Positions 63,157-64,000 of a stretch of 64,000 bases of DNA are shown one piece after another. A model generated the notes under the pieces. It made no database searches, had not been told where the DNA came from, and worked only from the letters and a program-made list of their open reading frames with translations. Made by a program: the position numbers and the translations under genes. Each line of letters begins with the position of its first letter. Position 1 is the first letter of the stretch. Source of the DNA: Odiellus spinosus (Eukaryota; Arthropoda; Arachnida; Opiliones; Phalangiidae); contig CAWUCO010000183.1 of NCBI GenBank assembly GCA_963920705.1, positions 1,082,268 to 1,146,267 of the forward strand. Direction: 5' to 3'.

Positions 63157-64000
63157 GGAAAAACGTGAGTGGAAAAACGTGAGTGGAAAAACGTGAGTGG
63201 AAAAACGTGAGTGGAAAAACGTGAGTGGAAAAACGTGAGTGGAAAGACGTGATTGGAAAAACGTGAATGGAAAAACGTGATTGGAAAAACGTGATTGGAA
63301 AAACGTGATTGGAAAAACGTGATTGGAAAAACGTGATTGGAAAAACGTGATTGGAAAAACGTGATTGGAAAAACGTGATTGGAAAAACGTGATTGGAAAA
63401 ACGTGATTGGAAAAACGTGATTGGAAAAACGTGATTGGAAAAACGTGATTGGAAAAACGTGATTGGAAAAACGTGATTGGAATCACGTGATTGGAATCAC
63501 GTGATTGGAAACACGTGATTGGAAACACGTGATTGGAAACACGTGATTGGAAACACGTGATTGGAAAAACGTGATTGGAAAAACGTGATTGGAAAAACGT
63601 GATTGGAAAAACGTGATTGGAAAAACGTGATTGGAAAAACGTGATTGGAAAAACGTGATTGGAAAAACGTGATTGGAAAAACGTGATTGGAAAAACGTGA
63701 TTGGAAAAACGTGATTGGAAAAACGTGATTGGAAAAACGTGATTGGAAAAACGTGATTGGAAAAACGTGATTGGAAAAACGTGATTGGAAAAACGTGATT
63801 GGAAAAACGTGATTGGAAAAACGTGATTGGAAAAACGTGATTGGAAAAACGTGATTGGAAAAACGTGATTGGAAAAACGTGATTGGAAAAACGTGATTTA
63901 AAAAACCTGATTGGAAAAACCTGATTGGAAAAACCTGATTGGAAAAACCTGATTGGAAAAACCTGATTGGAAAAACCTGATTGGAAAAACCTGATTGGAA
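63157..64000 (+). repeat. 3,424-bp-offset segment, second copy (cut by window end)
   Basis: Six GAGT (63,157-63,240), GGAAAGACG at 63,241, GAATGG, CGTG, a CACGTG cluster at 63,479-63,562, CGTG, GATTTAAAAAACC at 63,895, CCTG to the end. Each marker is exactly 3,424 bp after its partner at 59,733-60,471. Confidence 0.92.
63479..63562 (+). repeat. CACGTG cluster, 6 units (second copy)
   Basis: Two GGAATCACGTGATT and four GGAAACACGTGATT units, as at 60,055. Confidence 0.93.

Larger units (their letters stand above)
1..64000 (+). repeat. 14-bp satellite array filling the window
   Basis: Units of GGAAAAACGTGATT follow head to tail from the first to the last base. All are in the same orientation; I noticed no run of reverse-complement units and no stretch that is not made of these units or close derivatives. 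Length variants are 12, 13, 15 and 19 bp. The A5 tract is the most constant part. Amplified changes fall mostly at unit positions 8-9 (CG to CC or GG) and 13-14 (TT to GT, TC or TTT). Because 14 is not a multiple of 3, every + frame meets the TGA within 42 bases, so that strand is closed in all frames. On the minus strand all three frames read the same 14-residue cycle. Nothing resembling a gene, promoter, tRNA, rRNA or mobile element is visible. I do not recognise the satellite family or the species. Confidence 0.98.
25490..64000 (+). repeat. Right domain: alternating CGTG and CCTG blocks
   Basis: From the unit starting at 25,490, runs of GGAAAAACCTGATT alternate with CGTG runs, typically 5 to 30 units each, to the end of the window. 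GAGT occurs only as singles, triplets or sextets. GGTG and GATC runs and CACGTG-forming units are confined to this domain. Copies of larger modules are recognisable by order of blocks and by shared rare variants. Confidence 0.93.

Noticed and set aside
1..64000. CRISPR array
   Set aside because: Units abut directly. The 14-bp period leaves no room for spacers, and no unique sequence lies between units.
1..64000. Telomere repeat tract
   Set aside because: The unit lacks the G-run pattern of known telomere repeats, and such a long, highly structured higher-order array is not typical of telomeres. A subtelomeric location cannot be excluded.
1..64000. CENP-B box
   Set aside because: I compared the unit and its variants with the 17-bp CENP-B box as I know it; the essential TTCG, A and CGGG positions do not occur together.
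1..64000. Transposon, tRNA, rRNA or other RNA gene hidden in the array
   Set aside because: No stretch departs from the satellite for more than a few bases, so there is no space for one.
1..64000. The window being purely an assembly artefact
   Set aside because: Rare variants in consistent order, with several different offsets and unit-sized indels, look biological. Local copy-number errors remain possible and cannot be judged from sequence alone.

Overview
The whole window is one uninterrupted tandem satellite array. I see no gene, RNA gene, transposon or unique sequence in it. The monomer is 14 bp, GGAAAAACGTGATT on the + strand (minus strand AATCACGTTTTTCC). It runs from base 1 to base 64,000 in a single orientation, roughly 4,500 units, and continues past both ends. 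The consensus has 5 G/C in 14 bases and the + strand is purine-rich (10 of 14). A gene-free array of this size with nested higher-order repeats suggests eukaryotic heterochromatin (centromeric, pericentromeric, subtelomeric or a knob). The sequence does not identify the organism. Nearly every CGTG unit keeps its CpG, which fits a lineage with little CpG methylation or a recently homogenised array; this is inference.

A small alphabet of unit variants carries the information: 15-mers with an extra T (GATTTGG); 19-mers with a CGTGA duplication; GAGT, CCTG, GGTG and GATC point variants; 12-mers (CGTGAAGG); 13-mers; and two CACGTG-forming types, GGAATCACGTGATT and GGAAACACGTGATT. These occur as homogeneous runs and as fixed strings of unit lengths that recur like barcodes.

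There are two domains. Bases 1 to about 25,490 are CGTG units with long GAGT runs (6 to 15 units) and, with one exception near 20,904, no CCTG unit. It divides into a GAGT/19-mer family (1-7,750), a 15-mer family with a 992-bp tandem duplication (7,760-10,930), and a 1.3-2.0 kb higher-order family marked by GATTCTA, CGTGAAGG, GAGT x8 and AAAAGCG (10,935-24,250). From about 25,490 to 64,000, CGTG blocks alternate with CCTG blocks every 0.1-0.5 kb. Here GAGT occurs only as 1, 3 or 6 units, and a 15-mer/19-mer barcode of about 300 bp recurs.

Long-range copies are plain from shared rare variants: 24.3-26.1 with 30.6-32.6 kb; a 1,036-bp tandem copy at 27.9-29.9 kb; a ~0.8 kb repeat at 33.9-35.6 kb; 42.8-44.4 with 51.2-52.8 kb (offset 8,322); 48.5, 54.9 and 60.9 kb (offsets 6,431 and 6,021); and 59.7-60.5 with 63.2-63.9 kb (offset 3,424). 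Copies usually differ by whole 14-bp units, as expected from in-register unequal exchange or slippage.

The minus strand has very long open frames because the repeat has no stop codon on that strand. They are a by-product of the repeat and are not annotated as genes.
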